Shown here one piece after another: positions 54,315 through 63,959 of a stretch of 64,000 nt of DNA. Position 1 is the stretch's first letter; the number at the start of each line of letters is the position of its first letter. Location: contig NZ_CP015519.1 in NCBI RefSeq assembly GCF_001887775.1, positions 2,232,001 through 2,296,000 of the forward strand. The letters run 5' to 3'. A model generated the notes under the pieces. It saw only the letters and a list, made by a program, of their open reading frames with translations, ran no database searches and was not told where the DNA came from. A program made the position numbers and the translations under genes. The stretch comes from Syntrophotalea acetylenivorans. Lineage in GTDB: Bacteria > Desulfobacterota > Desulfuromonadia > Desulfuromonadales > Syntrophotaleaceae.

Positions 54315-55688
54315 ATGACGATGCAACAAAAAAACCATTTCCAGCAGCCGGTCAGCAACGTTAAGCAGTTGAGGGATTTTTTAGCCGCCGGCGCTCGCCC
54401 TAGAGAGCAGTGGGGTGTCGGTGCCGAGGTGGAAAAACTGGTGGTCGATGCTGAAACGGGTGAGGCGGCCTCTTATCAACGCATCGAAGCTCTGCTGGAA
54501 AGGCTGGTCGATTCTCGTACCTGGCAACCGATCCGGGAACAGGGCCGTCTGATCGGTTTATTGGGGAGGGACTCCTCGGTGACCTTGGAACCGGGTGGTC
54601 AATTGGAACTATCCGGGGCCCTTTGTCCTGATCTCCACTGTTGCCGCAAAGATTTTTGCCGGCACATCGACGATATTCTGCAAGCGGCCCGGCCTCTCGG
54701 GTTGCTTTTTCTAGGGCTGGGGGTACAGCCTTTTTCCCCTCTGAAAGCCATTGACTGGCTACCCAAGCCCCGTTACGCCATTATGCGCGCCTACATGGAG
54801 CAGACCGGCGATATGGGCCAGAACATGATGAAACAGAGTGCCGGTCTGCAGGTCAATCTCGATTTTGCCGACGAGGCCGATTGCATCGACAAACTGCAGG
54901 CGGCCCAACTGCTGGCACCCCTGTTTTATGCCCTGTTTGCCAATTCTCCTTTGCTTGATGGCCAGCCGAGCGGATTTCTTTCCACCCGTGGCGAAATCTG
55001 GGCACGTACTGACCAGGACCGGTCCGGCTTGATCCCGGGCCTGCTCGATGAAGGAGCCGATTTGGGTTGCTACATCGAATATGCCCTCGATGTGCCCATG
55101 TATTTTATCGTTCGGCAGAAACAGCTGTTTGATATGACGAAGGAACGTTTCTCCTTTCGGCGCTATCTGGCCGAAGGTTTTGCCGGGTTTCGAGCGACTC
55201 TCGGCGATTGGGATCTGCATCTGTCGACCCTTTTTCCCGAGGTGCGTCTGCGGCCACAGATTGAATTGCGCAGTGCCGACACCCTGCCTCCGGGTTTGTC
55301 CTTATCGGTAGCGGCCCTGTCCAAGGGCCTGTTGTATGATGATGCGGCGCGGGCCGAAATCCACCGCTTGTTTCGGACTTACGATTCAGCGACCTTTCAG
55401 CAGGTTTATCGGCAGTCGTGGCGCCTGGGACTAAAAACCCCCGTGGGGCGCCATACTTTGCGAGACCTGGCTCTTCAGGTTTTAACCCTGGCGCGTGAGG
55501 GGTTGATTCGTCAACAACGGGAGCGTGGCAGCCGATTTGATGAGACCCTGTTTCTCGATGGTCTCGATGAAATCGCCGAAAGCGGCGTCACTTTGGCAGA
55601 ACGGTTGTTGGGGCGCTGGCACGGCTCACGCCAACAACGGCTTAAAGCTCTCAAGGAACATTGCGGATTTGAACATTGCGGCCCCTGA
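54315..55688 (+). CDS. gshA: glutamate-cysteine ligase (GCS2/plant type)
   Basis: 457 residues. Motifs of the plant-type ligase: GAEVEKLVVD, LEPGGQLELSGA (metal and glutamate contacts), YMEQTGDMGQNMMKQSAGLQVNLDF and DQDRSGLIPGLL. It makes gamma-glutamylcysteine, the first step of glutathione synthesis, or the free thiol itself if gshB is absent. Preceded by GGAGC. Stands alone; no gshB in the window. Confidence 0.92.
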   Translation: MTMQQKNHFQQPVSNVKQLRDFLAAGARPREQWGVGAEVEKLVVDAETGEAASYQRIEALLERLVDSRTWQPIREQGRLIGLLGRDSSVTLEPGGQLELSGALCPDLHCCRKDFCRHIDDILQAARPLGLLFLGLGVQPFSPLKAIDWLPKPRYAIMRAYMEQTGDMGQNMMKQSAGLQVNLDFADEADCIDKLQAAQLLAPLFYALFANSPLLDGQPSGFLSTRGEIWARTDQDRSGLIPGLLDEGADLGCYIEYALDVPMYFIVRQKQLFDMTKERFSFRRYLAEGFAGFRATLGDWDLHLSTLFPEVRLRPQIELRSADTLPPGLSLSVAALSKGLLYDDAARAEIHRLFRTYDSATFQQVYRQSWRLGLKTPVGRHTLRDLALQVLTLAREGLIRQQRERGSRFDETLFLDGLDEIAESGVTLAERLLGRWHGSRQQRLKALKEHCGFEHCGP

Positions 55689-55808
55689 CTCTGTCAGGCG
55701 CTGAAGAGCTGCTTCGGAGTCTGCCGGACTATTGTTCATGGGCCAGCTATAATCTCAGATGTTTGGTCCGTATCGTCTGACAGCCATTCAGAAAAAGGAG
55801 TAATGCGT

Positions 55809-57806
55809 ATGATCAGCGAACAGATCGATCTGTCCCTGGCAAAAGAGGCTGTCGACACCATTCGGCTGCTGGCCGCCGATGCCGTGGAACAGGCTCAATC
55901 CGGACATCCCGGCACGCCCATGGAAGCGGCACCCATTGCCTACCTTCTCTACTCCCGTCATCTGCGCCATGCTCCACAACAACCCGACTGGCCCGGTCGC
56001 GACCGCTTCATTCTGTCTTGCGGGCATGCCTCAGCATTACTTTACAGCCTGTTGCATCTCACAGGATATGATCTGTCCCTGGAGGAGATCAAAGCTTTTC
56101 GCCAGTTTGATAGCCGTACCCCGGGGCACCCTGAGTTTGGTCATACGCCCGGTGTGGAGACAACGACGGGACCTCTCGGGCAGGGTTTTGCCGTTGGGGT
56201 CGGTATGGCCATGGGGGCTCGTTTTTTGAAAGAACAGGTCGACCAAGAGCTGTTTGACTATCGGATCTATTCACTCTGTTCCGACGGCGACCTGATGGAA
56301 GGGGTGGCGGCAGAAGCCGCTTCTTTGGCCGGCCACCTTCGTCTCGGAAATCTGGTCTATCTCTACCTGGATAACCATATCACCATTGAAGGCGATACCG
56401 CTTTGGCGTTTTCGGAAGAGACCGCCACCCGTTTCCTGGCCTATGGGTGGCAGGTGCTGCGGGTCGAAGGGGAAAATTTAGAGGAAATTGACGGGGCTAT
56501 CGCCTGTGCAAAAGAAGATCCGCGACCCAGTTTAATCATCGCCCGCACCCATATCGGCCAGGGGGCACCTAACAAACAGGACAGTTCGGCGGCCCATGGG
56601 GCACCTCTCGGCCGTGAAGAACTAAGGCTGACCAAACAGGCGCTGGGACGAAACCCGGAACAGAGTTTCGAAGTACCAAAACAAGTGAGCGAACATATGT
56701 TCGCGGCTGTGGAACGGGGAGAGTCCCTGGTTCGAGAATGGCAGCAAAAATTCGAGAGCCGTCAGGACGATGCGCGGTCGGCGACCTGGCACCAGCTTGC
56801 CGGAAAAGGCCTTTCCGACGGCTGGCAGCAGTACCTGCCGGTATTTGACACGGATAGTGGTCCGATGGCCACCCGCAAGGCCAGTGGATTGGTGCTCAAT
56901 GCCCTGGCTCCTCACCTGCCCCTCCTTCTGGGAGGATCGGCCGATTTGGCGCCGTCCAATAACACCGCTTTGCAAAATGAGACGGCCTTTCGGCCCGGAG
57001 CCAGTGGCCGCAACATTCATTTCGGGGTACGGGAACATGCCATGGGCGCGATTCTCAACGGACTGGCCCATACCCCGGGGTTAATCCCCTATGGGGGAAC
57101 CTTCCTGATCTTCTCCGATTATATGCGGCCGCCTATTCGCTTGGCTGCCATGATGGGGTTGGCCCCAATCTATGTTTTTACCCATGATTCAATCGGTCTC
57201 GGCGAAGACGGCCCGACCCATCAGCCCGTCGAACAGCTGGCAGCGCTTCGGGCGATTCCTGAGCTGAGGGTTATCCGGCCCGCTGACGCCAATGAGACGG
57301 CCATGGCCTGGCGGGTTGCCCTCGCTGAGCGCCAGCGGCCAACGGCGCTGGCCCTGTCTCGGCAAAACCTGCCAGTTGTCGATCGCAAAACTCACGGAGC
57401 AGCCGAGGGCGTGGCCCGTGGTGGTTACGTTCTGGCGGCCGAAGAGGGGCTTTTGCAGGCCTTGCTTATTGCCAGCGGTTCCGAGGTGTCGTTGGTTTTG
57501 GCCGCTCGAGAAATATTGCAACAGCAGGGTATTGCCACCCGAGTTGTGTCTCTGCCCTGTTGGGAGCTGTTTGATGAACAGTCCCAAGATTACCGCCATG
57601 AAGTTTTGCCACCGACCTGTCCAGCACGTCTGGCCGTCGAGGCGGCCGCAGCCTTCGGCTGGGAGCGTTATGTCGGCGACCGTGGAGACATCTTGGCCAT
57701 GGACGGCTTTGGTGCCAGCGCGCCGGCCGACCAGTTGATGGAGTATTTCGGCTTCACCGTTGACCAGGTGATCGCCAGGGTTCGACAATTAATAGAGAAA
57801 AACTGA
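55809..57806 (+). CDS. tkt: transketolase
   Basis: 665 residues from the ATG (55809) eight bases after AAGGAG; another ATG two codons earlier has a tighter spacing. ThDP-binding motif [18 protein letters not shown] plus LVYLYLDN, the [20 protein letters not shown] region, and the pyrimidine domain with [19 protein letters not shown]. It transfers two-carbon units in the pentose phosphate pathway. No linked pathway genes here. Confidence 0.95.
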   Translation: MISEQIDLSLAKEAVDTIRLLAADAVEQAQSGHPGTPMEAAPIAYLLYSRHLRHAPQQPDWPGRDRFILSCGHASALLYSLLHLTGYDLSLEEIKAFRQFDSRTPGHPEFGHTPGVETTTGPLGQGFAVGVGMAMGARFLKEQVDQELFDYRIYSLCSDGDLMEGVAAEAASLAGHLRLGNLVYLYLDNHITIEGDTALAFSEETATRFLAYGWQVLRVEGENLEEIDGAIACAKEDPRPSLIIARTHIGQGAPNKQDSSAAHGAPLGREELRLTKQALGRNPEQSFEVPKQVSEHMFAAVERGESLVREWQQKFESRQDDARSATWHQLAGKGLSDGWQQYLPVFDTDSGPMATRKASGLVLNALAPHLPLLLGGSADLAPSNNTALQNETAFRPGASGRNIHFGVREHAMGAILNGLAHTPGLIPYGGTFLIFSDYMRPPIRLAAMMGLAPIYVFTHDSIGLGEDGPTHQPVEQLAALRAIPELRVIRPADANETAMAWRVALAERQRPTALALSRQNLPVVDRKTHGAAEGVARGGYVLAAEEGLLQALLIASGSEVSLVLAAREILQQQGIATRVVSLPCWELFDEQSQDYRHEVLPPTCPARLAVEAAAAFGWERYVGDRGDILAMDGFGASAPADQLMEYFGFTVDQVIARVRQLIEKN

Positions 57807-57891
57807 TTTTTTTCGGGGTCGTTGGTAAACTTTTTTTCTGCAGGCTCGTCCAAGTATGCGAGAACGGATCTCAAAAAACAGGAAGAGGCCT

Positions 57892-58542
57892 ATGACTCCC
57901 CAAGCCGCAACCGCTGTGGTCGATCCTGCTTCGGTGCAGGATTACACCATGGCGTCAGAACTTGGCGACCGCCATGATAAAATATTGCTCGAGCAGTTGC
58001 GTGCCGGGCACCCCGGTGCTTTTGAACAACTGGTAGCGAGCCAGGCATCACGATTGATCAATCTGGCCTTCCGGTTGATAGGCAACCGTGCTGAAGCTGA
58101 GGAAATCGCTCAGGAAGGGTTTCTGCGCCTGCATCGATCATTGGATAGTTTTCGCGGCGATTGCAGTTTATCAAGTTATCTCTATCGCATCGTTTCGCGT
58201 CTGGCCATCGATCATTTGCGGCGGGAAAAATTACGCCGAAAACTTTTCTTTTTTCGTCGTCATGAGGACGATGCCGACCCGCTGGAGTTGGCAGCCGATT
58301 CAAATGCTTCGCCGCGGGATAATTTGCAAGCTAAAGAGACCGGGCAACGTTTGCTGACGGCCCTTGACGGCTTGTCGGCCCGGCAAAGGGCGGTTTTTGT
58401 GTTGCGCCATCAGGAGGGAATGTCCCTCAAAGAAATTGCTGCAACGCTCTCTTTGGAGGAAGGAACGGTTAAGGCCCATCTGCATCGGGCGGTACGCGCC
58501 TTGCGCGCCGAACTGGAAGATCTGCAGGAGGATCGGTCATGA
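57892..58542 (+). CDS. ECF-type RNA polymerase sigma factor
   Basis: 216 residues from the ATG after AGGAAGAGG; an earlier ATG at 57856 lacks a site. Region 2 (about residues 45-110: NLAFRLIGNRAEAEEIAQEG, then SLSSYLYRIVSRLAIDHLR) and region 4 (about 155-205: LSARQRAVFVLRHQEGMSLK and EEGTVKAHLHRAVRALR). It should direct RNA polymerase to a small stress regulon. Its stop overlaps the anti-sigma start by 4 bases, the usual coupling. The promoter consensus it recognises is unknown. Confidence 0.92.
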   Translation: MTPQAATAVVDPASVQDYTMASELGDRHDKILLEQLRAGHPGAFEQLVASQASRLINLAFRLIGNRAEAEEIAQEGFLRLHRSLDSFRGDCSLSSYLYRIVSRLAIDHLRREKLRRKLFFFRRHEDDADPLELAADSNASPRDNLQAKETGQRLLTALDGLSARQRAVFVLRHQEGMSLKEIAATLSLEEGTVKAHLHRAVRALRAELEDLQEDRS

Positions 58543-58988
58543 ACGACACTACAACGAGACACTGTCATAAAGAGGATTTGCTGCTTTATTACTACGACGA
58601 ACTGACCGATCAACGGCGAGCTGAGTTGGCGGAACATCTTGCCGTTTGTGAGAACTGTAATAAAGAATGGCAGCAACTCCAGCGGTCTTTAAGCAGCCTG
58701 TCTCTTCCCGTAATCGAGTTCAATTCGGTTGAAACCAAAAGGTTTGCCGCCCGGGTTGCAGAACGAGCGCAGCGCCCCAGGCACAGCAAGCTCTGGGTGT
58801 GGGGAGGCGCATTGACTGTTAGCGCGGTTCTGGCCCTGACCCTGATTGCCCGACCACCGGGGCTAGTTCCCGGCCAAAGAAACGGACTGGTGGCCGATGC
58901 CGCTATCGTTCAGGAGCTGGAGCTTTTGCAGAATATGGAACTGCTTGAAGACCTCGATCTCTTGCAGGGATTGGAAGGTCAGGGATGA
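58539..58988 (+). CDS. zinc-finger (ZAS) anti-sigma factor
   Basis: 149 residues. The ZAS motif H33-x3-C37-x2-C40 (HLAVCENC) lies in the cytoplasmic N-terminal domain. One membrane helix (about 85-103) and a periplasmic tail rich in LL-repeat (VQELELLQNMELLEDLDLLQGL) follow. It should hold the sigma factor inactive at the membrane until a signal arrives. ATGA overlap with the sigma gene. The leucine-rich tail is unusual and could bind the next gene's product. Confidence 0.88.
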   Translation: MNDTTTRHCHKEDLLLYYYDELTDQRRAELAEHLAVCENCNKEWQQLQRSLSSLSLPVIEFNSVETKRFAARVAERAQRPRHSKLWVWGGALTVSAVLALTLIARPPGLVPGQRNGLVADAAIVQELELLQNMELLEDLDLLQGLEGQG

Positions 58989-59010
58989 TGGAGATGGAAA
59001 GGAAACAACC

Positions 59011-59445
59011 ATGAAACGCTTATGGCTACTTGGTCTGTTGCTGGTGGCCGGCCTGACCTGGGGGCAGGGAACGGGTTGGGCCAAGCGCTACTCTGACCAA
59101 AATGACGGCGGACGAAGAGTTGTTGCCGATAAAGACATTACCGAAGGCAACCGTTGGCAAAAACTGACTCCAGAGCAACGCAAAGAGATGAAACAGCGCT
59201 ATCGTCAGTTTCAGGATTTGCCGCCGGCAGAACAGCAAAAGTTACGCAAGCGCTATGAACGTTTTCAAGAGCTTTCGCCGGAAAAGAAGCGACGCATCCA
59301 AGAGCGGCATCAACGGTTACAGAAGATGACCCCGAAGCAACGGGAAGAGTTGAAACGGGAGTTGCAGCGTATCAAGAAGCTACCGCCGGAAGATCGCCGC
59401 CAACAACGCCAGGAATTACATAAGCAATATTTTAACGGCCGCTGA
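59011..59445 (+). CDS. DUF3106 exported Lys/Arg-rich repeat protein
   Basis: 144 residues from the ATG after AAAGGAAACAACC. Signal peptide (about 1-22, with WAK), then four charged helical repeats of about 22 residues, each of the form LTPEQRKEMKQRYRQFQDLP. This is DUF3106, often found with ECF sigma/anti-sigma pairs; its role is unknown. Encoded 22 bases after the anti-sigma gene and probably periplasmic, so it could be the signal-side partner. Ends at a terminator. Confidence 0.85.
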   Translation: MKRLWLLGLLLVAGLTWGQGTGWAKRYSDQNDGGRRVVADKDITEGNRWQKLTPEQRKEMKQRYRQFQDLPPAEQQKLRKRYERFQELSPEKKRRIQERHQRLQKMTPKQREELKRELQRIKKLPPEDRRQQRQELHKQYFNGR

Positions 59446-59473
59446 TCATTTACCGCAACGAACCACCTTATGC

Positions 59474-59516
59474 CAATCAAAACAACCCCCTTCTTCAAAG
59501 GGGGTTGTTTTGATTG
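59474..59516 (+). terminator. terminator of the sigma/anti-sigma/DUF3106 operon
   Basis: A 19-bp perfect stem (59474-59492 with 59498-59516), core ACAACCCCCTT/AAGGGGGTTGT, then a T-rich tract. Strong. Confidence 0.92.
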
Positions 59517-59606
59517 TTTTGTGGTCGATATTTGCAGCGAGCCTTTTTGCAGAAGCTATAATTCAACAAGGCAGTGTATTGGTACACCTTTTCCAAGGAG
59601 ACGCTG

Positions 59607-60014
59607 ATGACAAAGATCCGCTGGGGTATGACAATGGTTCTGGTAACATTGGTTTTGCTATGTGTTGGCGGGTGTAAAGAACAAATGAAGGAAGAACTGC
59701 TGAGCGCTGCTTCCAAGCCTGCCTTTGCTGCTGTTGAAGAAACGGCGCGGGTTGCTACCCCGGTGGCGGAGCCTAAAGATGGACAGGCGCTGTTTCAGCA
59801 GCATTGCGCCGTATGCCATCCCGGCGGTGGTAATATCATCAATCCGGACAAAGGGCTTGATGGAAAAACCCTGGCAGCCAATGGCATCGTAACTGCCGGC
59901 GATATCGTCTCCCTGATGCGTGAGCCGAGACCGGGAATGAGCGCTTTTAGTAAGGAATTGCTGTCCGACCGGGATGCCGGCCGCATCGCCGAATACATTC
60001 TTCAGACTTTTTGA
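59607..60014 (+). CDS. lipoprotein c-type cytochrome
   Basis: 135 residues from the ATG after AAGGAGACG. Signal peptide with a lipobox-like VGGC (Cys23), a linker (about 25-57), then a mono-heme domain with CAVCH at 67-71 and a likely Met ligand at 111 (EPRPGMSAF). Resembles cytochrome c6/c553-type carriers, here tethered to a membrane, probably the periplasmic side. It may serve in electron transfer to or from a membrane complex. The partner is not apparent. A strong terminator follows. Confidence 0.9.
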   Translation: MTKIRWGMTMVLVTLVLLCVGGCKEQMKEELLSAASKPAFAAVEETARVATPVAEPKDGQALFQQHCAVCHPGGGNIINPDKGLDGKTLAANGIVTAGDIVSLMREPRPGMSAFSKELLSDRDAGRIAEYILQTF

Positions 60015-60088
60015 GCGGATTGGTAAAGGATTGTAAAGCGGTTTAGTTCAGCCAGCCTCTGAGTTTTCGCGAACGTATCAAACATAAG

Positions 60089-60142
60089 GGCCATGGATGT
60101 TATTCTCCTTTCAAGGAGGAATAACATCCATGGCCTTTTTTA
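60089..60142 (+). terminator. long-stem terminator after the cytochrome gene
   Basis: Left arm 60089-60110 and right arm 60113-60135 form a 22-bp stem with one bulged base, followed by TTTTTTATA. It is unusually long. Both arms contain CCATGG and the right arm GGAGG. Confidence 0.85.
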
Positions 60143-60500
60143 TAAGAAATGCCGCCTGGTTTTGTTCAGAGAGTTTGAGTTGTCAGGCCGACAGAAGATA
60201 AAAAAACGCCTCCCCTTCCTTTGTGTGTGGGGTGAAAGAGGGAGGACAATAAAACGCTCTAGGAGGAATTCCACCCGGAAACTCTCGCCAGAATGCCGGG
60301 TGGCATTGTAATCGCAGTTGCAAAAAAGATTAAAAAGATTTTCAGTCTTTCCTGTATACACAATCTGAAGGGACAAAAGCAATCATTATGTGTTAACAAC
60401 CCTCTTTTTTTATCTGTAATGAGTTGTGTCGGATAAGCGATTGAAAGGGGCTGCGAGAAAAGCCTATTTATGAGGAAAGAGGTGGTAGAAGGGAGGATTT
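60143..60500. other. intergenic region, no gene recognised
   Basis: 358 bases. One inverted repeat CCACCCGG (60271-60278) with CCGGGTGG (60296-60303) is present and may end the antiporter transcript from the right. Otherwise I see only AT-rich sequence and no start with a ribosome binding site. Confidence 0.4.
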
Positions 60501-62228
60501 TTACTGTTTGCCGGCGCGGCGAAAGGCGGCCAGAAGATCGTTCTGACTGAGGATTCCCAGCAGATGTTTGGGTTGTTCCGGGTCTATCACCGGAAAGTAA
60601 CTGATGTAGCGGTATTTCTGTAGAATTTCCAGGGCTTCGCGCAGGGTCTGGTCGGGATGCATGGCGATGTGCCGTTCGCCGGCCAGATCGCTGGCCACCA
60701 CCAGCTTGGCCAGGGTGGGCTCGAACACCAGGTTGCGGATTTCGGTGTAGTTGATCATGCCGACGAAGTGCCCGTCGCCGTCGATTACCGGAAAACGGTC
60801 GTAGCGGCTGTGGGCGATGAGGTGCAACAACTCATTGAAGGGCGTGTCGTTGGTGATGGTTTCGACGTTGCGACGCATGATGTGTTTGACCAGGATGTCG
60901 CCGGGGTCGCTTAGCTGGTGACCGGCCGGGATGCCAAGCGACGAACGGAAATGCTGGACCACGTTGTGCAATCCTTCGATGGTCCCCTGTGGCGCGCGTT
61001 TTTCCAACAGAGAGAGTATCGGCACCTCGCCGGCTCGCACCAGCCCGAAACGGATCGCCAGCGGGCCGATTAGTTCAAACAGGACCACCGATCCGAGCAC
61101 CATGGTTTCAAGCAGTCGTCCACCCGCCGGCCACTGCCGGGTGAGCGTGGTGGCCAAGCCGATGGCGACGCCCCCCTGGGCGAGCAGGGTAAAGCCGGTG
61201 TGAATGCCTCGCTCGCGGTTGAAGTTGCCGAAATGGGCACCGACTCGCGCGCCAACTAGTTTGCCGAGAACCCGTGCGCAAAAATAACCGAGGCCAAGTA
61301 GTCCGATATTGGGGAGGGTTTCAAGGTGCAGATTGGCGCCGGCGATGAAAAAGAAGGCCACATAAAGGGGATAATCGAACTGCTGGAGAGACTCTTCAAG
61401 GAGGTGCCAGCGCGGCGAACTGTTCGCCAGCACCAAGCCGAGAAACAGCGTTGCCAAAAGTGGGCTGATGCCGAGGGTGCGGCAGACGCCGGTCACTGTA
61501 AAAACGGCGCCCAAGAGCAATAGCTTCTTCTCGCTGGGGGTTTCAAGGCGCTGGGCCCACACCGAGGCGGCAAAACCTAACAGGCCGCCAACCAGTAACG
61601 GACCTAACATCTGCCACAAAACCGACGCAATGGGAAAATCCGGTTGCAGCAATATCTGGCTCAGGACGATAAAAGCGAGAATGGAAACAACATTGTTGAG
61701 CCCCACCAGGGTCAAGGCGGTATGGGTCACAGGCCCGTCGGCTTTGTACTCGCGGATAACCATCAAGGTTACTGCGGGCGCCGTGGTGATGGTAATCGTT
61801 CCGAGCAGTAGCGCCAGTGTCAGCGAAGTCTCGACCAGGGAAAAGCCGGGCAGGCTTGTTTTGACGACTAGAAGGTTGAGGGAGGCAACGGAAAGGGTGA
61901 CAAGCAGGAAGGTCAGGCAGATTTCGCCAAAAGAGAACCAGAGAATCCGGTGTTTCCAGCGTTTAAGATTTTCAGTTCGGCATTGTCCGCCGATACTGAG
62001 CAAAATCAGACCGAGGGCGATGTCGGTAACGATTCGCAGGTCCTTGAGGACCTCGGACGAAATGAGTTGGGGCAGGCCGGTCAGATGGGCAAAGGATGGC
62101 CCGACCAGCAGCCCGGTCAGCAGATAGCCGGTGACCCGGGGCACGTGTAACATGCCTGCCACGCGCCCACCGATCAGGGTGCCACAAAAAATGACCCCCA
62201 GAGCGCTGAAGATAGCGGACAGGTCCAT
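60501..62228 (-). CDS. CPA2-type cation/proton antiporter with CBS domains
   Basis: 575 residues. About 12 hydrophobic segments (to about residue 400) with the pattern RVTGYLLTGLLVGPSF and the CPA2-like GTITITTAPAVTLMV. Then two CBS domains (about 435-500 and 510-570) at the cytoplasmic C-terminus, which usually sense adenosine nucleotides or ionic strength. Probably exchanges Na+ or K+ for protons. No KefF/RCK partner adjacent. 48 bases separate it from the OmpA-type gene upstream on the same strand. Confidence 0.85.
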   Translation of the reverse strand: MDLSAIFSALGVIFCGTLIGGRVAGMLHVPRVTGYLLTGLLVGPSFAHLTGLPQLISSEVLKDLRIVTDIALGLILLSIGGQCRTENLKRWKHRILWFSFGEICLTFLLVTLSVASLNLLVVKTSLPGFSLVETSLTLALLLGTITITTAPAVTLMVIREYKADGPVTHTALTLVGLNNVVSILAFIVLSQILLQPDFPIASVLWQMLGPLLVGGLLGFAASVWAQRLETPSEKKLLLLGAVFTVTGVCRTLGISPLLATLFLGLVLANSSPRWHLLEESLQQFDYPLYVAFFFIAGANLHLETLPNIGLLGLGYFCARVLGKLVGARVGAHFGNFNRERGIHTGFTLLAQGGVAIGLATTLTRQWPAGGRLLETMVLGSVVLFELIGPLAIRFGLVRAGEVPILSLLEKRAPQGTIEGLHNVVQHFRSSLGIPAGHQLSDPGDILVKHIMRRNVETITNDTPFNELLHLIAHSRYDRFPVIDGDGHFVGMINYTEIRNLVFEPTLAKLVVASDLAGERHIAMHPDQTLREALEILQKYRYISYFPVIDPEQPKHLLGILSQNDLLAAFRRAGKQ

Positions 62229-62276
62229 AAAACACGACTCCTTTTCGGATTGACAGGTGGGGCAGCAGGGCTCCGG

Positions 62277-63743
62277 TCAGGGCTGGGCCGGGATCAGGAC
62301 AATGTCGATCCGTCGGTTGATGGCCCGCCCTTCGGCGGACTGATCCGACGCCAGCGGGCGTTCCGAGCCGTAGCCCTTCGCTTCGATCTTTTCCGCCGGC
62401 AGGGTGTCGTTGGCGATAAGGTAAGCCTGCACTGCTTCGGCCCGCTTTTGCGACAGGGCCAGGTTGGCAGCGGCCGAGCCGGTGCTGTCGGTATGGCCTT
62501 CAATGATAGCCCGCGGTTGGCCGAACAGGCCGATAGCCCGCTGCACTTTGCTCAGCAGCGGATAGTTCTGCGCTTCGATGACCGCCTGGCCGACTGCAAA
62601 GCTCATCGCCTTGAGGCGGATGATCAGGCGGTCGCCTTGCTTGTAGACCTCGGCGTCACCGGGGGCGAACACATTCTGGACCTGGTTGAAGAGCTTCTGG
62701 AAGCGGCGCTCCTCGTCCAGTTGCTGGCGGGCCGCCCGTTCTTCCCGGGTCGAGCCTTCAAGAGAGGCGATCTGTACGCGTAATTGATCGATGGTCGCTT
62801 CTAGTGCGGCAATCTCATCCTGTTGATCCTGTCGCTGTTGCTGGTTACTGGCGATAGACGTCAGAATCCCTTCCAGCTGGCCTTCAAATACCTGGTCCCT
62901 CTGGTCGGGCAGATTCAGCTGTTCAGCTGTCTGATGTAATAACCCTTCGATATATAGGGCTGTCTGTTCCGAAGGCCGGTTTTCCAGGTTTTGACTATGT
63001 AGCATGATCTGCTCCAGGCGGCGGGTATAAAAGAGGGCCTCCGCTGCTTTCTGGCGGATTTCTTCTCTTTGGTAGCGACGGTCGGTGACGAAGGCATCTG
63101 CTTCAGCGAGCTTTTCCTGTGCTTCGGCCAGGGACAGGGGGACCTGCCGAGAGGCGCGGTTGGCCGTTGCCTGGTCCAGGAGCCGGTGGGCTTCGCCGAG
63201 ATTACGTTCCTTGATGGCGCGCAATTCCAGTTGATCATAGGCATCGAACACCTTGGCCTTGTCCTTTTGAGCCGAATCGAGGTCGTTGTCTTCAATGGCT
63301 CGGGTCAGGCTTAAAAAACGTTCTTCTGTCGCAGTATATTCCGATCCGAGGTCAGCGGCGCCGGCGGCCAGGGCCAATTGACGTACCTTGATCACATCGG
63401 CAAGGACGGTTCGGGCGATTTGGGCCGTTTGCTCGGAACGTTGCAATTCAACCCGGCCGGCAGTGATCTTGAGCAGGATTTCGGACAGATCGGTCTCTCG
63501 CTCCAACATGCCCTGAGCTTCTAGATAAAGACGCTCCGCTTTAGCAAAATTGCGGGGTGACAGAACATCCAGGCTTTCTTGACGAGCCGTATCCAGGTCG
63601 CTTTCAAGGCTGACCAGCTGTTCGACCGGATCTTTGTCTTCCAGCGCTGTAGAGAGAGCTGGAGGACGTCCTCCGCAGGCGCTGAGCAGCAGCACGAGTA
63701 GCAAGGCGATCCAGGGTATGTTGGGGCGATTCGACGGATGCAT
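62277..63743 (-). CDS. OmpA-family lipoprotein with DUF4398-like N-terminal region
   Basis: 488 residues. Signal peptide with lipobox LLSAC (lipid on Cys23). A long helical coiled region (about 45-350, with repeated Glu/Gln/Arg heptads as in DUF4398 proteins) leads to a C-terminal OmpA peptidoglycan-binding domain (about 370-488) with IIEGHTDSTGSAAANLALSQKRAEAVQAYL. It likely spans the periplasm, anchored in the outer membrane and bound to peptidoglycan. Possibly co-transcribed with the antiporter. Pro-rich ending. Confidence 0.9.
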   Translation of the reverse strand: MHPSNRPNIPWIALLLVLLLSACGGRPPALSTALEDKDPVEQLVSLESDLDTARQESLDVLSPRNFAKAERLYLEAQGMLERETDLSEILLKITAGRVELQRSEQTAQIARTVLADVIKVRQLALAAGAADLGSEYTATEERFLSLTRAIEDNDLDSAQKDKAKVFDAYDQLELRAIKERNLGEAHRLLDQATANRASRQVPLSLAEAQEKLAEADAFVTDRRYQREEIRQKAAEALFYTRRLEQIMLHSQNLENRPSEQTALYIEGLLHQTAEQLNLPDQRDQVFEGQLEGILTSIASNQQQRQDQQDEIAALEATIDQLRVQIASLEGSTREERAARQQLDEERRFQKLFNQVQNVFAPGDAEVYKQGDRLIIRLKAMSFAVGQAVIEAQNYPLLSKVQRAIGLFGQPRAIIEGHTDSTGSAAANLALSQKRAEAVQAYLIANDTLPAEKIEAKGYGSERPLASDQSAEGRAINRRIDIVLIPAQP

Positions 63744-63937
63744 TCTGCAGGCCTCCTTTTCATGTTTCGCTTTTTAACCAGTTAATCTAAAACGGTCAAC
63801 GAAATTCCGAAGCCGAAAGCTCTAAATGGCATTGAACCCAATCCTGTATATTATACTTCATCAATATAGATAACGCTGTGATATCAGGAAGGGTTTCTTG
63901 CGCCAGTGTAGACTGAATAAAGGGGCATTGCAATGAC

Positions 63938-63959
63938 AAGTCGCTAAAATAGGCGACTT
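63938..63959. terminator. small hairpin near the right edge
   Basis: AAGTCGC (63938-63944) and GCGACTT (63953-63959) form a 7-bp stem with an 8-base A/T-rich loop. The last 257 bases of the window (63744-64000) show no gene apart from this. Confidence 0.3.
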
